A stretch of DNA of 64,000 bases from Paenibacillus sp. FSL K6-1096 (GTDB lineage Bacteria > Bacillota > Bacilli > Paenibacillales > Paenibacillaceae): assembly GCF_037977055.1 (NCBI RefSeq), contig NZ_CP150274.1, forward strand, positions 4,712,001 through 4,776,000, written 5' to 3'. The notes beneath the pieces were generated by a model. That model saw nothing but the letters and a program-made list of their open reading frames with translations, made no database searches and was not told the DNA's origin. Made by a program: the position numbers and the translations under genes. The first letter of the stretch is position 1. Each line of letters begins with the position of its first letter. Of this stretch, positions 17,263 through 26,702 are shown in pieces.

Positions 17263-17632
17263 GGAGTGTGGGGAGGCAGGAGTGCCGGGGAGTGTGAGAG
17301 CTGGTGCAAAGTAACTGGGATACAGGGTGAGAGAAGAGTTGGATTTTGTCCACTTGCTGATGAGAAATTGCACTTTTCCGGGGCAGTAGTTGGAAAAGCA
17401 GCACTTAAATTTGCCCGATTTCACCTGGGGCGGCATATCTGGCGTTAATAGATGCTGTTAATCCAATTGCTTCAGTCTATCCGGCGGGAATCGCGGAAAT
17501 AAGCTGCAATTATCCAATTGTTGGCCAAGGAAAGGTAGTGAACGTTCTACCGTCAGTTGGGATTGTTCCGCCATGCCCGGAGGATGGCGGCCGTAGCATC
17601 CGGTCAGCAATGTCCCCGGCACCGAGCGGAGC
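17263..17632. other. Gene-free stretch between convergent genes
   Basis: No supported gene. It contains TTAATCCAATTGC near 17459 and CAATTATCCAATTG near 17506, which are inverted relatives of the CAATTGGGTAATTG at 17186-17199. No convincing terminator was found for either flanking gene. Confidence 0.5.
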
Positions 17633-19399
17633 TTAATGCTCCGCCTGATCCCGGTAATCCTTCGGCGAATGGCCGGTCAGCTTCTTGAAGACCTTGCTGA
17701 AGTATTTGACATCGTGGAAGCCGACCATCTCTGCGATCTGGGCCAGCTTGAGGTGGGGATTCTGCATCAGCAGCTTGGCCTTCTCGATGCGGACCGTGAC
17801 GATATAATCGGAGAAGTTAATGCCGTGCTCCTGCTTGAAGCGGCGGGAGATATACTCACGGCTGACCTGGAACTTACCCGCGATCTCCTGGAGTGAGAGG
17901 TCAGACGGGTAATTCTGCTCGATATATCGAATGATCTCCGTCATGGGATTCCGCTCCTTCAGCGCTCTTGCCGAGAGCAGCTGCGACAGCTGCTGCATGA
18001 AGGTATACGACCAGTCGCGCCAGGCGAACAGGGAGAAGGAATAGCCGCCGGGCTGCGGCGACGGGTTCTCCCGGTCGAGCTGCTCCAGCTCGGCCAGCGC
18101 GCTGTCCGCTCCGCTGCCCAGCGCCGCCCGGACGAGCCGCCCCCGCAGCAGCAGCGCATCCGCCTTCCAGGCGTTCAGCATCTGCGGGGTAACGACACCC
18201 CGGCGGCTAAGCTCCTGGGTCCAGTGCTGCGCCGCCGCGCTCAAGGCCTCCGGCGTCCCGCTCATGACGGCCAGCCGCCAGTCCTCCTGGACATCGGCGA
18301 AGCTGAGCGTTGCCGCGCGCTCCCCGCCCGGCATTCCGCCCGCTGGCCCCGCGCCATTAAATCCGCCCAGCCCTTTGCCCGGCATGGCACCTGCCGTCCC
18401 GTCCGGCCCTGCGCCGGCCACTCCGCCCGGCACCCAGTCCACTGCCGCGTCCGCACCTGCTCCAGCCGCTGGTTCATCCGCCGCATAATGGCAGTAGTCC
18501 TCATGCCGCAGCAGATTCCGCCGGAGCAGCGCTTCGGCGGCTTCCGCGCGCGCTGCGGACAGCTCTCCCGGGAAGGCGCACACCCTGCTGATCCCGAAGT
18601 GCATACGGAACTGCAGGGTCAGGTAGAGCCCCTGGTTGATCCGGCCGATCAGCCCGGTTACGGATTCACCGGCCGCCCACAGCAGGATGGCAATCTCCGG
18701 CGGCCCGCCCCAATAGCGGAAGGCGATGCCCCGGCCCTCCGGCTGCAGGAATTCGTTGCAGATGTTCACAATGGCATAATAGAGCAGCTCGCTGTCCCCG
18801 CCGAACCGGCGGAGCAGCGGGTTATTGCCGCTGTCGGTCTGCACAAGAATCAGGCGTGCCGCCCTAATCTGCGGCGGCAGAACGCCGTCAGCGCTAAGGC
18901 GGCGCAGCGAGGCCTCGGCATTCACCCTGTCATCAATCAGGGCCGACAGCAGCTTCTCCCCGAGAATCGGCTTGATCTCATTCAGCTTCAGGCTCTGGTG
19001 CTGCCGGTGGCGGCGCTCCTCTTCTTCGGTGCGCCAGGCCAGCACCGCCTTGGAGACTGCGTTATTAATCATATCGGCCTCAATCGGCTTCAGAATGTAG
19101 TCAATGCCGCCGTGGCGGACGGTCTGGCGGACGAAGTCGAAGTCATTGTGTCCGCTGACGACAATGAACTTGGTGGTGCCGGCGAACTCATCGACCCAGG
19201 TCATCAGCTCCACGCCGTTCCCGGATTCCATCATCATATCCATAATGACCAGGGCCGGCTTCTCCGTGCGGATCAGCCCGATCGCTTCATTGCCGCTCCC
19301 GGCCTCCAGAATCTCCTGAATGCCGTGCTGCTCCCAGTCCACCAGCAGCCTTACCGCCTTCCGGACTCTTGGTTCATCATCTACAATAAGCGCCTTCAT
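17633..19399 (-). CDS. YesN-type response regulator with AraC output domain
   Basis: 588 residues. Receiver domain about 1-120 with acidic DDE at 7-9 and Asp54 in LVIMDMMMESGNG; the usual Pro after the phospho-acceptor segment is Glu here. A middle region follows, then a linker of about 50 residues made mostly of Gly, Ala and Pro (near residues 317-365), and a C-terminal pair of AraC helix-turn-helix motifs (LQEIAGKFQVSREYISRRFK; LAQIAEMVGFHDVKYFSKVF). GGAGGGTG precedes the ATG. It overlaps its partner kinase by four bases and probably activates the divergent sugar transporter. At 588 residues it is longer than the 540-residue homologue at 45.7 kb. Confidence 0.92.
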   Translation of the reverse strand: MKALIVDDEPRVRKAVRLLVDWEQHGIQEILEAGSGNEAIGLIRTEKPALVIMDMMMESGNGVELMTWVDEFAGTTKFIVVSGHNDFDFVRQTVRHGGIDYILKPIEADMINNAVSKAVLAWRTEEEERRHRQHQSLKLNEIKPILGEKLLSALIDDRVNAEASLRRLSADGVLPPQIRAARLILVQTDSGNNPLLRRFGGDSELLYYAIVNICNEFLQPEGRGIAFRYWGGPPEIAILLWAAGESVTGLIGRINQGLYLTLQFRMHFGISRVCAFPGELSAARAEAAEALLRRNLLRHEDYCHYAADEPAAGAGADAAVDWVPGGVAGAGPDGTAGAMPGKGLGGFNGAGPAGGMPGGERAATLSFADVQEDWRLAVMSGTPEALSAAAQHWTQELSRRGVVTPQMLNAWKADALLLRGRLVRAALGSGADSALAELEQLDRENPSPQPGGYSFSLFAWRDWSYTFMQQLSQLLSARALKERNPMTEIIRYIEQNYPSDLSLQEIAGKFQVSREYISRRFKQEHGINFSDYIVTVRIEKAKLLMQNPHLKLAQIAEMVGFHDVKYFSKVFKKLTGHSPKDYRDQAEH

Positions 19400-21246
19400 C
19401 TGGATTCACCCTCCACTACGATATCGATTTGCAGCCGGATGATGACCCCGCCCGCCTGCAGGTTGTCCACGGTCATTGCTGCACTATCCCCGCATACCAG
19501 CCGCAGCCGGGCCAGCACATTGCCGAGGCCCAGGCCTGCGCCCGGTGCATCGCGCCTGCTGAGATGCTCTTCGCCCGGCGGACTCAGCCGGTTCGTGTCC
19601 TCCACAGCCTGCGGCTGGAGCAGCTCCCGACGCAGCGCCTCCAGCCGGCCCGCCGGAATCGGCAGGCCGTTGTTGCGGATGCACAGCTCCATCCGTCCTT
19701 GGGCCAGTCTGGTCCCTGTAATCTCCAGCATTCCGTCAGTACGCTCCAGACTGAACCCGTGCTTGAAATAATTCTCGACAATCGGCTGGAGAATCATTTT
19801 GGGCATCAGCGCCTGAAGCAGCGGCTCCTCTATATCGTAGCGGAAGCTGAACTTGTTCTCAAACCGCTCCTTTTGCAGCTCGATATACGCTTTGACATGG
19901 TCCAGCTCATTCTGGACGGTCACGATCTTCTCGTCATTGTACATGCTGTAGCGCATCATTTTGGCCAGGGCCGAGAGCAGGGCATAGATCTGCGGCACCT
20001 TCAGCTCCAGGGCGAGCGTGCCGATAATCTGCAGCGTATTGTTCAGGAAATGCGGGTTGATCTGGGACTGGAGCGCCCTCAGCTCATTGGTCCGGCTGGC
20101 CAGCTCCAGTCTGTATTCCCGCAGGATCAGGTTGTTGATCGTGTCCATCATGCTGCGGAAATGCCCCGTGACGACCCCGATCTCGTCCTTCCCCGCCGGG
20201 CGGATGTCCACATCCAGATTACCGGCCTTGACCTGGTTCATGTAACGGGTCAGCTGCTTGATAGGCGCGGTGATCCGGAAGGAGACCAGAATGATTAAGG
20301 CCGTGATAATCAGCAGCAGCAGCGCCAGCAGCAGCAGGTTGATCGCCGCCGCCTCCTTGGCTTCGCGGAACAGAGAGGAGACCGGAATCTGCTTGACCAG
20401 TGTCCAGTCCTGGCCGAGGCTGTCAATGTGCTGATAGATGAACACCGAGCTGTCCTGCTCAAAATACCCTTGGGGCTGTGTACTGCCCGCAATCTGACTG
20501 CTGTACCACGCGGCATTCAGCGGCTTGCCGAGCAGCGCGGAATCATGGCTGTAGACCAGTCTGCCGCCATTGTCCACCAGATACAGCCTCTCCTGCTCCT
20601 GGTCGTACAGCTGGCCTACGATATCCTTAAGCGCTGCCAGCTTCACATCAATCGACAGGTAGCCGAGGGGCTGCGTCGTAGGAATGCGCTCAATCCGGCG
20701 GTGGATCGTGAATACCGGCTCCGGGACGAACTGCGTCAGCGGCAGACGGAGCCCGTACGCATTGCTCAGATGGGTGCTCTGAATGCTAACCGCAGCGCTT
20801 CCGGCCAGATGGGAGGCGTGATAAGGGGCATCCGCAAGCCAGCGCTTGGGCGTGGTATTATCGGTAATCAGCGTCGCCTTGGCATCCTTCACGCCGTACA
20901 GGTACACCTGGGAGATGTTCGGCAGCGAGGTGGAAATATAATTGAGCGAGTTGTAGATGGCGATATCCGAGGACAGATCGTCATATCCGGCCTCCAGCAG
21001 GCGGTAGAAATCACCGTCCGAATAGACGCTCAGTGACAGGCGGTTGATCTCCTGCAGCAGGCTGTCAATGTTTTTGTAGCCCTGATAGAGCAGGTTTTTG
21101 TTCTCGTCAACCGCCCGGGTTCGCAGCGAGCTGGTCGTGTGGGAATAACTGATATACATCGTTGCCATAATGCAGATGATGGTCGGCACAAGCAGAAAGA
21201 CGATCAGCTTCGTGCGGATACTGCTCCAGTTCATGAGGGTCATCAC
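19396..21246 (-). CDS. YesM-type sensor histidine kinase
   Basis: 616 residues. Helix at about 12-32, a large extracellular dCache-like sensor (about 35-295), second helix about 300-325, HAMP, then the HisKA-7 type phospho-acceptor INPHFLNNTLQ (His399; most relatives have FLYNTL) and an ATPase domain with N box LQPIVENYFKHG and G box GAGLGLGNVLARL. It should sense an extracellular sugar or binding protein and signal to the overlapping YesN regulator. The start is GTG or the ATG right after it; neither has a strong ribosome binding site. Divergent from the ABC importer it probably controls. Confidence 0.92.
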   Translation of the reverse strand: MMTLMNWSSIRTKLIVFLLVPTIICIMATMYISYSHTTSSLRTRAVDENKNLLYQGYKNIDSLLQEINRLSLSVYSDGDFYRLLEAGYDDLSSDIAIYNSLNYISTSLPNISQVYLYGVKDAKATLITDNTTPKRWLADAPYHASHLAGSAAVSIQSTHLSNAYGLRLPLTQFVPEPVFTIHRRIERIPTTQPLGYLSIDVKLAALKDIVGQLYDQEQERLYLVDNGGRLVYSHDSALLGKPLNAAWYSSQIAGSTQPQGYFEQDSSVFIYQHIDSLGQDWTLVKQIPVSSLFREAKEAAAINLLLLALLLLIITALIILVSFRITAPIKQLTRYMNQVKAGNLDVDIRPAGKDEIGVVTGHFRSMMDTINNLILREYRLELASRTNELRALQSQINPHFLNNTLQIIGTLALELKVPQIYALLSALAKMMRYSMYNDEKIVTVQNELDHVKAYIELQKERFENKFSFRYDIEEPLLQALMPKMILQPIVENYFKHGFSLERTDGMLEITGTRLAQGRMELCIRNNGLPIPAGRLEALRRELLQPQAVEDTNRLSPPGEEHLSRRDAPGAGLGLGNVLARLRLVCGDSAAMTVDNLQAGGVIIRLQIDIVVEGESR

Positions 21247-21288
21247 ATCCAGGTCAATATTTTACACCCTAAAGATCACTTGCGTAGG

Positions 21289-21302
21289 TGTAAGCGCTGC
21301 TG
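21289..21302 (+). promoter_or_regulatory. Weak candidate catabolite-repression (cre) site
   Basis: TGTAAGCGCTGCTG matches the left half of the CcpA consensus TGWAANCGNTNWCA but misses its last three bases. It lies between the divergent kinase and transporter genes, a normal place for such a site. Confidence 0.3.
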
Positions 21303-21367
21303 CAAAACAAGGATAATATCTTTAGATCATAAACAAGTAAGTGTGTAAAAGAAAGGGGGGCCCTAAC

Positions 21368-22249
21368 ATGAACAGCAACAAGCTGTCCCAAATCGGCCAG
21401 CAGCTATTCTTTGTCGGCCCGGCGGTATTGTTCTTTACCCTGATCATGATTGTTCCGTTTCTGATGGGGATGTACTATTCCTTTACGGACTGGAACGGCG
21501 TATCGGGTCAGGTGAGCTGGGTGGGGTTTGATAATTTCAGCAAAATTTTCACGAATGATCCTGATTTCTGGTCCTCGTTCTGGTTCACGGTAAGATTCAC
21601 CGTCCTGGGCGTGGTGTTGACGAATATAGTCGGCTTCTTCCTGGCGTACCTGCTGACCAAGCCGCTGAAATCACGCAACATGCTGCGGACCATCTTCTTC
21701 ATGCCGAACGTCATTGGCGGTCTGCTGCTGGGGTTCATCTGGCAGTTCATCTTCATCAAAGGCTTCGCCACCATGGGCGACCTGACCGGCTGGTCCTTCT
21801 TCAATCTTCCGTGGCTCGGGGATGCCACCACCGGCTTCTGGGCTATCGTCATGGTGTTCATCTGGCAGTCATCCGGGTATCTCATGGTTATCTACATTGC
21901 CTCGCTCAGCAACGTCTCCCGCGAGGTGCTGGAAGCAGCCGAGATTGACGGTGCCTCAAGAATGCAGGTGCTGCGCAGTATCATCGTACCGCTGATTATG
22001 CCTGCGGTGACGATCGGATTATTCCTTGCCATCTCCTGGTCCTTCAAAATGTTCGACCTGAACCTGTCGCTGACCAAGGGCGGGCCGTTCAAATCCACCG
22101 AGTCGGTGGCGATGAACATTTATAATGAAGCGTTCCTGAATAACCGCTATGGTCTGGGGACAGCCAAAGCATTGCTGTTCTTCCTCATTGTAGCGATCAT
22201 CACGATCATCCAGGTCCGTATAACGAAGAGCAAGGAGGTAGAAGCTTAA
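21368..22249 (+). CDS. Sugar ABC transporter permease (MalF/UgpA type)
   Basis: 293 residues with six membrane helices and the conserved inner-membrane loop EAAEIDGASRMQVLRSIIVPLIMP that docks on the ATPase. It forms a heterodimeric channel with the permease encoded next. A long AAAGGGGGGCC site precedes the ATG. No ATPase gene lies in the cluster, so a shared MsmX-like ATPase is probably used. Confidence 0.93.
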   Translation: MNSNKLSQIGQQLFFVGPAVLFFTLIMIVPFLMGMYYSFTDWNGVSGQVSWVGFDNFSKIFTNDPDFWSSFWFTVRFTVLGVVLTNIVGFFLAYLLTKPLKSRNMLRTIFFMPNVIGGLLLGFIWQFIFIKGFATMGDLTGWSFFNLPWLGDATTGFWAIVMVFIWQSSGYLMVIYIASLSNVSREVLEAAEIDGASRMQVLRSIIVPLIMPAVTIGLFLAISWSFKMFDLNLSLTKGGPFKSTESVAMNIYNEAFLNNRYGLGTAKALLFFLIVAIITIIQVRITKSKEVEA

Positions 22250-23082
22250 TGAATGCCAAAACAACCAGCAGATGGAATATCGGCATTGAAGTGGTCATGA
22301 TCCTTCTAGCGCTTCTGTTCCTCTCTCCGTTCTACTTCCTGATCGCGAACTCGCTGAAGTCCTTCGGCGAGATTCTCAGTGACGCAGCCAGCTGGCCGCA
22401 GAGCTTCATGTGGTCGAACTACGCCAATGCCTGGAAGCTGGCCCGGTTCTCCGAGGCCTTCCGCAATTCGCTGCTGGTCACCATTGTCAGTGTCGTGCTG
22501 ATCTCGCTGTTCAGCGCCATGGCGGCATACCGGATGGTGCGTGCCAATACCCGGTTCAACAAGCTGTTGCTGCTGCTGTTCGTAGCGGCGATGGTCGTGC
22601 CGTTCCAGACCATTATGATTCCGATCCTGAAGGTGGTTAACATTCTGGGTGTTAATAATTCCTTCGCAGGCCTCATTATTTCCCATCTGGGACTTAGCAT
22701 TCCGATGGCAGTCTTCCTGTTCCACGGCTTCATCAAATCCGTGCCGCTGGAGATTGAAGAGGCGGCAACGGTGGATGGCTGCAACCCGATCTCGGCCTTC
22801 TTCCGGATTGTGCTGCCGCTGCTGAAGCCGATGCTGATGACCATTATCGTGCTGAATGCCCTGGGCATCTGGAACGATTACCTGCTTCCGTCGCTGATTC
22901 TTCAGGCGCCCGGACTGCGGACGATTCCGCTGGCGACCTTCTCGTTCTTCGGCCAATACACGAAGCAATGGGATATGGCCCTTCCGGCGCTGACGATCGG
23001 GATTGCGCCAATTGTAATCTTTTATCTGTTCATGCAGCGTTACATTGTTGAGGGAATAGCGGCCGGCTCGGTGAAGGGTTAA
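22249..23082 (+). CDS. Sugar ABC transporter permease (MalG type)
   Basis: 277 residues, six helices, with the EAA loop EEAATVDGCNPISAFFRIVLPLLKP. The ATG overlaps the previous stop by one base (TAATG) and AAGGAGGT lies in the end of the upstream gene, showing tight coupling with its partner permease. The C-terminus QRYIVEGIAAGSVKG is the usual end of this family. Confidence 0.93.
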   Translation: MNAKTTSRWNIGIEVVMILLALLFLSPFYFLIANSLKSFGEILSDAASWPQSFMWSNYANAWKLARFSEAFRNSLLVTIVSVVLISLFSAMAAYRMVRANTRFNKLLLLLFVAAMVVPFQTIMIPILKVVNILGVNNSFAGLIISHLGLSIPMAVFLFHGFIKSVPLEIEEAATVDGCNPISAFFRIVLPLLKPMLMTIIVLNALGIWNDYLLPSLILQAPGLRTIPLATFSFFGQYTKQWDMALPALTIGIAPIVIFYLFMQRYIVEGIAAGSVKG

Positions 23083-23143
23083 TTCACCGGGCTCCCGTTC
23101 CACATATATACAGCTTGTTAATTTATTCAAGGGGGAACTACTA

Positions 23144-24448
23144 ATGATGAAGAAACGTGCGGCACTGATGATGTCATCCGTTCTGTTAATGTCCACAGTG
23201 CTGGCGGCTTGCGGCGGTAAGGCGGATAATACCGCATCTGATAATGCATCAAATGGAAGCGCTGGCAACAGCGGGGCGGTAAAGACAGTGAAGATTTTCC
23301 AGTTCAAGACAGAGATCGTGGAAGGCCTGAATGAGCTGAAGGTAGAATTCGAGAAAGAGTATCCCAACATCAAGCTGGATATCCAGACGGTCGGCGGCGG
23401 TGCAGACTATGGGGCGGCGCTGAAGACCAAGTTTGCTTCCGGTGATGCGCCTGATATTTTCTCCAATGGCGGTTATGCGGAAATGGCACTGTGGCAAGAC
23501 AAGCTCGAGGACCTGTCCGACCAGCCTTGGGTGAAGGATCTGATTCCGCTCGCGGCTGAGCCGATGACCAAGGACGGCAAAACCTACGGAATGCCAATGA
23601 ACCTCGAAGGGATCGGTTATGTCTATAACAAGGATCTGTTCGCCAAGGCCGGAATCAAGGAGACGCCGAAGACGATCACAGAGCTGGAGGAAGCGGCGAA
23701 GAAGCTGCAGGCGATCGACGTGATTCCGTTCGGCAATGCGTATCAGGAGTGGTGGCTGCTCGGGATTCAGGGGATTAGCGTAGCTTTTGCCCAACAGCCT
23801 AATGTAGACGAATTCATCCAGGGGCTGAACGCCGGAACCGCCTCGATCGTGGGGAATGAGAAGTTCAAGGATTGGAGCAACCTGCTCAATCTGACGGTGA
23901 AGTACGGGCAGAAGAACCCGCTGACCACTGACGCTAACACTCACCTGGCACTGTTCGCCAATGGTGAAACCGCGATGATGCAGGAAGGCAACTGGGCTCA
24001 GACCCTGGTGGACAATATCACGCCTGACATGAACATTGGGATGTTCCCGATGCCGATCAACGATGATCCGGAGGCGAACGACAAGCTGTCTGTCGGGATT
24101 CCGGCGAACCTGGTCGTGAACAAGGAATCGGCGTCCAAGGAGGAAGCGAAGACCTTCCTGAACTGGCTCGTAACCTCAGACATGGGTAAAGAATATATCG
24201 TCAAAAAGTGGAAGTTCATCCCGGCCCTGTCCACCATTCCGGCAACGCCTGAAGATATCGGCCTGCTGGGTGCGGATGTGTGGAAGTATGTGAAGGAAGG
24301 CAAGGTCTACGGACTGCAGGCCTCCAAGTTCCCTGACGGGGTAACCCAGGAATTCGCCAGCGTGATTCAGGAGCTGATTGCGAACAAGGTTGATGAAGCG
24401 GGCTGGGAGCAAGGCATGCAGGCTGCCTGGGATAAGCTGAAGAAGTAA
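23144..24448 (+). CDS. Sugar-binding lipoprotein of the ABC importer
   Basis: 434 residues. Signal peptide with lipobox LAAC (Cys23) followed by a Ser/Asn/Gly-rich tether, then the family 1 solute-binding fold starting at VKTVKIFQFKTEIVEG. It would capture a sugar outside the membrane and deliver it to the two permeases encoded upstream. A hairpin with a short T run 32 bases after the stop ends the operon. Confidence 0.93.
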   Translation: MMKKRAALMMSSVLLMSTVLAACGGKADNTASDNASNGSAGNSGAVKTVKIFQFKTEIVEGLNELKVEFEKEYPNIKLDIQTVGGGADYGAALKTKFASGDAPDIFSNGGYAEMALWQDKLEDLSDQPWVKDLIPLAAEPMTKDGKTYGMPMNLEGIGYVYNKDLFAKAGIKETPKTITELEEAAKKLQAIDVIPFGNAYQEWWLLGIQGISVAFAQQPNVDEFIQGLNAGTASIVGNEKFKDWSNLLNLTVKYGQKNPLTTDANTHLALFANGETAMMQEGNWAQTLVDNITPDMNIGMFPMPINDDPEANDKLSVGIPANLVVNKESASKEEAKTFLNWLVTSDMGKEYIVKKWKFIPALSTIPATPEDIGLLGADVWKYVKEGKVYGLQASKFPDGVTQEFASVIQELIANKVDEAGWEQGMQAAWDKLKK

Positions 24449-24479
24449 TTAGTACAAGCGGTTTATGTAAAAATGTTCT

Positions 24480-24528
24480 GGACGCTCCCGCTCTCCTCCG
24501 AATAGGGATGAGGCGGGAGCGTCCTTTA
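24480..24528. terminator. Terminator of the sugar importer operon
   Basis: GGACGCTCCCGC pairs with GCGGGAGCGTCC, followed by TTTA. On the minus strand the stem is followed by CAGAACATTTTTA, so it may also serve the convergent 65-residue gene. Confidence 0.82.
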
Positions 24529-24558
24529 GATTATATGCCGGGGAGTGGAGGCAGTCCC

Positions 24559-24756
24559 TCAGGCGGAGGGATGGCGCCGGTGTCTCTCCCTGCGGGTGCT
24601 TAGGGGGATAACCTGCGGATTCTGCTGCTGCTGCTGTGCCTCTGCCCGGAGCCTGTTCAGCAGGTCATAGACGGTCGTGATTTGGCTCGTATCTATCACT
24701 AATTCTGTACCCGCCGGGTTGCCGGGGGTTGTGAAGGTCCATTGCTTGTGTCCCAT
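24559..24756 (-). CDS. Small hypothetical protein
   Basis: 65 residues, MGHKQWTFTTPGNPAGTELV at the start, then TVYDLLNRLRAEAQQQQQN and a basic tail. The ATG has AAGGAG 8 bases upstream; an earlier GTG overlaps that site and is unlikely. The five-glutamine run and RRERHRRH tail suggest a flexible, possibly nucleic-acid-contacting end. It is not recognised. The good ribosome binding site, and a terminator beyond the stop, support a real gene. Confidence 0.6.
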   Translation of the reverse strand: MGHKQWTFTTPGNPAGTELVIDTSQITTVYDLLNRLRAEAQQQQQNPQVIPLSTRRERHRRHPSA

Positions 24757-24878
24757 GGCGATCACTCCTTCTTATAAGTACTTTCATCATAATCTGCGGA
24801 GCGGATCATGTATAATGAAGGGAAATGATAGAGGCCATCACTGCGGCTGATGGGTGACCCGGGGGGGAGTTGTAAAGA

Positions 24879-25748
24879 ATGGATATCGGTCTTCTTATTG
24901 TATTCAAGGCTGTTGTTGAGGCAGGCAGCATCTCCAAAGCAGCGCAAAATCTGAACTATGTGCAGTCCAACGTGACAGCGAGAATCCAGCAGCTGGAGCA
25001 GGAGCTGGGAACTCTGCTATTCTACCGGCACAGCCGGGGAAGCACTTTGACTTCAGCGGGACAGACGTTCATGGAATATACCGTTAAAATTCTTGCTCTG
25101 CTGGACGAGGCCAAGCTGGCGGTGCTGGATTCCCCGGTTCCCAAGGGTTCAATTACGGTCGGCTCGGATACGACAGCGGCGGTCCGGCTGCCTGCCGTCC
25201 TGTCTTCATACCGCAGCTGTTATCCCGATGTCGAAGTTCATCTGCAGATCGGGCGGGCGGGGGAGCTGATCCAGTCGGTTCTCCAGCACACCGTCCATGG
25301 TGCCTTCATGGACGGACCGGTGGAGCATCCGGAGCTTGTCCAGGAGCTGGTCATCCATGAGCGGATCGGACTGGTCATTCCGGATTCAATGGAGTATCAG
25401 GAGGTCACCTCCCTGCATGACAAGACTCTGCTGATGCTCAATTCGGAGTGTCTGTACCGGGACCGGCTGGAGAGCTGGCTTGCCGAAGAGGGCGGCCGGC
25501 TGGGCAAGGTGATGGAGTTCGGGACGATGGAGGGGCTGCTGGGTTGTGTGAAGGCGGGAATGGGCTATGCCGTGTTGCCCTTATCCTATTTCACCCGGAT
25601 GAATGTGACGGAGGGGATCCGCATCTATCCGTTCCCGGAGAAATACGCGGTGGTCCCGACCGTATTCGTCCGGCGGCGTGATCTCTATATGACGAGCGCG
25701 TTCCGGGAGTTCATCGAAGAGCTGAAGGCGGCGTTGCCCGCAGATTAA
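24879..25748 (+). CDS. LysR-family transcriptional regulator
   Basis: 289 residues. The winged helix-turn-helix covers the first 60 residues (GSISKAAQNLNYVQSNVTAR, then LEQELGTLLFYRHSRG), followed by the periplasmic-binding-protein-like effector domain (about 90-289). TATAAT at 24811-24816 may be its -10 element, without a clear -35. Its stop overlaps that of the convergent AraC gene by four bases. Target genes unknown. Confidence 0.92.
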   Translation: MDIGLLIVFKAVVEAGSISKAAQNLNYVQSNVTARIQQLEQELGTLLFYRHSRGSTLTSAGQTFMEYTVKILALLDEAKLAVLDSPVPKGSITVGSDTTAAVRLPAVLSSYRSCYPDVEVHLQIGRAGELIQSVLQHTVHGAFMDGPVEHPELVQELVIHERIGLVIPDSMEYQEVTSLHDKTLLMLNSECLYRDRLESWLAEEGGRLGKVMEFGTMEGLLGCVKAGMGYAVLPLSYFTRMNVTEGIRIYPFPEKYAVVPTVFVRRRDLYMTSAFREFIEELKAALPAD

Positions 25749-26581
25749 TGCAGCTTCCTGAACTGCTCCGGCGTCAGCGCCGACTGCTTGCGGAAGGTGG
25801 CCACGAAATGGCTGGTGTCGCGGAAGCCGGCCAGCTGCGAGACGGCTTTGACGGTAAGCCGGGGATTGGCTACCAGCAGCTCCTTGCTCTTGCGGATGCG
25901 CAGCCGGACGAAATAGGCATAGGGCGAGAGGCCGAAGGTCTGCAGGAACAGGCTGTTCAGATGCCTTCCCGAGACCCCGAGCCGGGCGGCCAGATCCTGC
26001 AGCCCGATCCCGGGATCGCCATAATGGCTGTCCATCCACCTCAGCAGCGGCTGCAGCTTGTCCACATTACGGGAGATCGCCGCGTTGTTATGGAGCTGCC
26101 CGTACTTGTGCAGCGTCAGCAGGAAGCGGTAGGCATCGCTGGATTCACCCAGGCTGAACATGTCGCTGGAGGCGTCATGGCGGTCCATCATACCTTTTAA
26201 CATATGGCAGAGCGGCGCTTCGCTCTCCCAGCGGTAGAACAGGCTGGCGTTCATGCCAAGCGATTCCAGAATATGCCCGGCTGAGGCCCCTCCGAAGGTG
26301 AGATAATAAGTACGCCAGGCTTCTTCAGAGCAGGCTTCATAGCTGTGCGGCGTACCGGGTGTCAGCAGGATACCGCTGCCTTCCGTGAGTATCTGCTCCT
26401 TACCGTCCAGACGGAGGATGCCAGCACCATGGGCGGTCTGCAGCCAGTGATAGGTGTGGAAGCCCTGCGGCCGGGAGACCTTCTCCTGGTCGGGATTATA
26501 GCCCATACTGTCCAGCGTTATGGGCAGGAGCTGGCTGCTCTCCTGGGCGAATACGATGCGGCGGACGGTGTCAGCGGCCAT
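25745..26581 (-). CDS. AraC-family regulator
   Basis: 278 residues: N-terminal sugar-binding cupin-like domain (GFHTYHWLQTAHGAGILRLD; LTPGTPHSYEA) and two C-terminal helix-turn-helix motifs (LQDLAARLGVSGRHLNSLFL; VSQLAGFRDTSHFVATFRKQ). An earlier in-frame ATG 24 bases upstream has no ribosome binding site, whereas AGGAG lies 9 bases before this one, within the first codons of the longer version. It is divergent from the GH42 beta-galactosidase gene and probably regulates it. Confidence 0.9.
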   Translation of the reverse strand: MAADTVRRIVFAQESSQLLPITLDSMGYNPDQEKVSRPQGFHTYHWLQTAHGAGILRLDGKEQILTEGSGILLTPGTPHSYEACSEEAWRTYYLTFGGASAGHILESLGMNASLFYRWESEAPLCHMLKGMMDRHDASSDMFSLGESSDAYRFLLTLHKYGQLHNNAAISRNVDKLQPLLRWMDSHYGDPGIGLQDLAARLGVSGRHLNSLFLQTFGLSPYAYFVRLRIRKSKELLVANPRLTVKAVSQLAGFRDTSHFVATFRKQSALTPEQFRKLH

Positions 26582-26608
26582 TTCATTCAACTCCTGATGT
26601 TCCATATT

Positions 26609-26614
26609 ATTATA
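26609..26614 (-). promoter_or_regulatory. -10 element of the AraC gene
   Basis: TATAAT on the minus strand; the predicted transcript start near 26602 leaves a short leader containing AGGAG and supports the shorter start chosen for the regulator. Confidence 0.5.
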
Positions 26615-26702
26615 TGTGAGGTCATTAATTTTATATTTATAGCCATTCCGATAGAGGATAGAATAAGAATATACTTATACTACTATAAAGGAAGTGTGAG
26701 CT

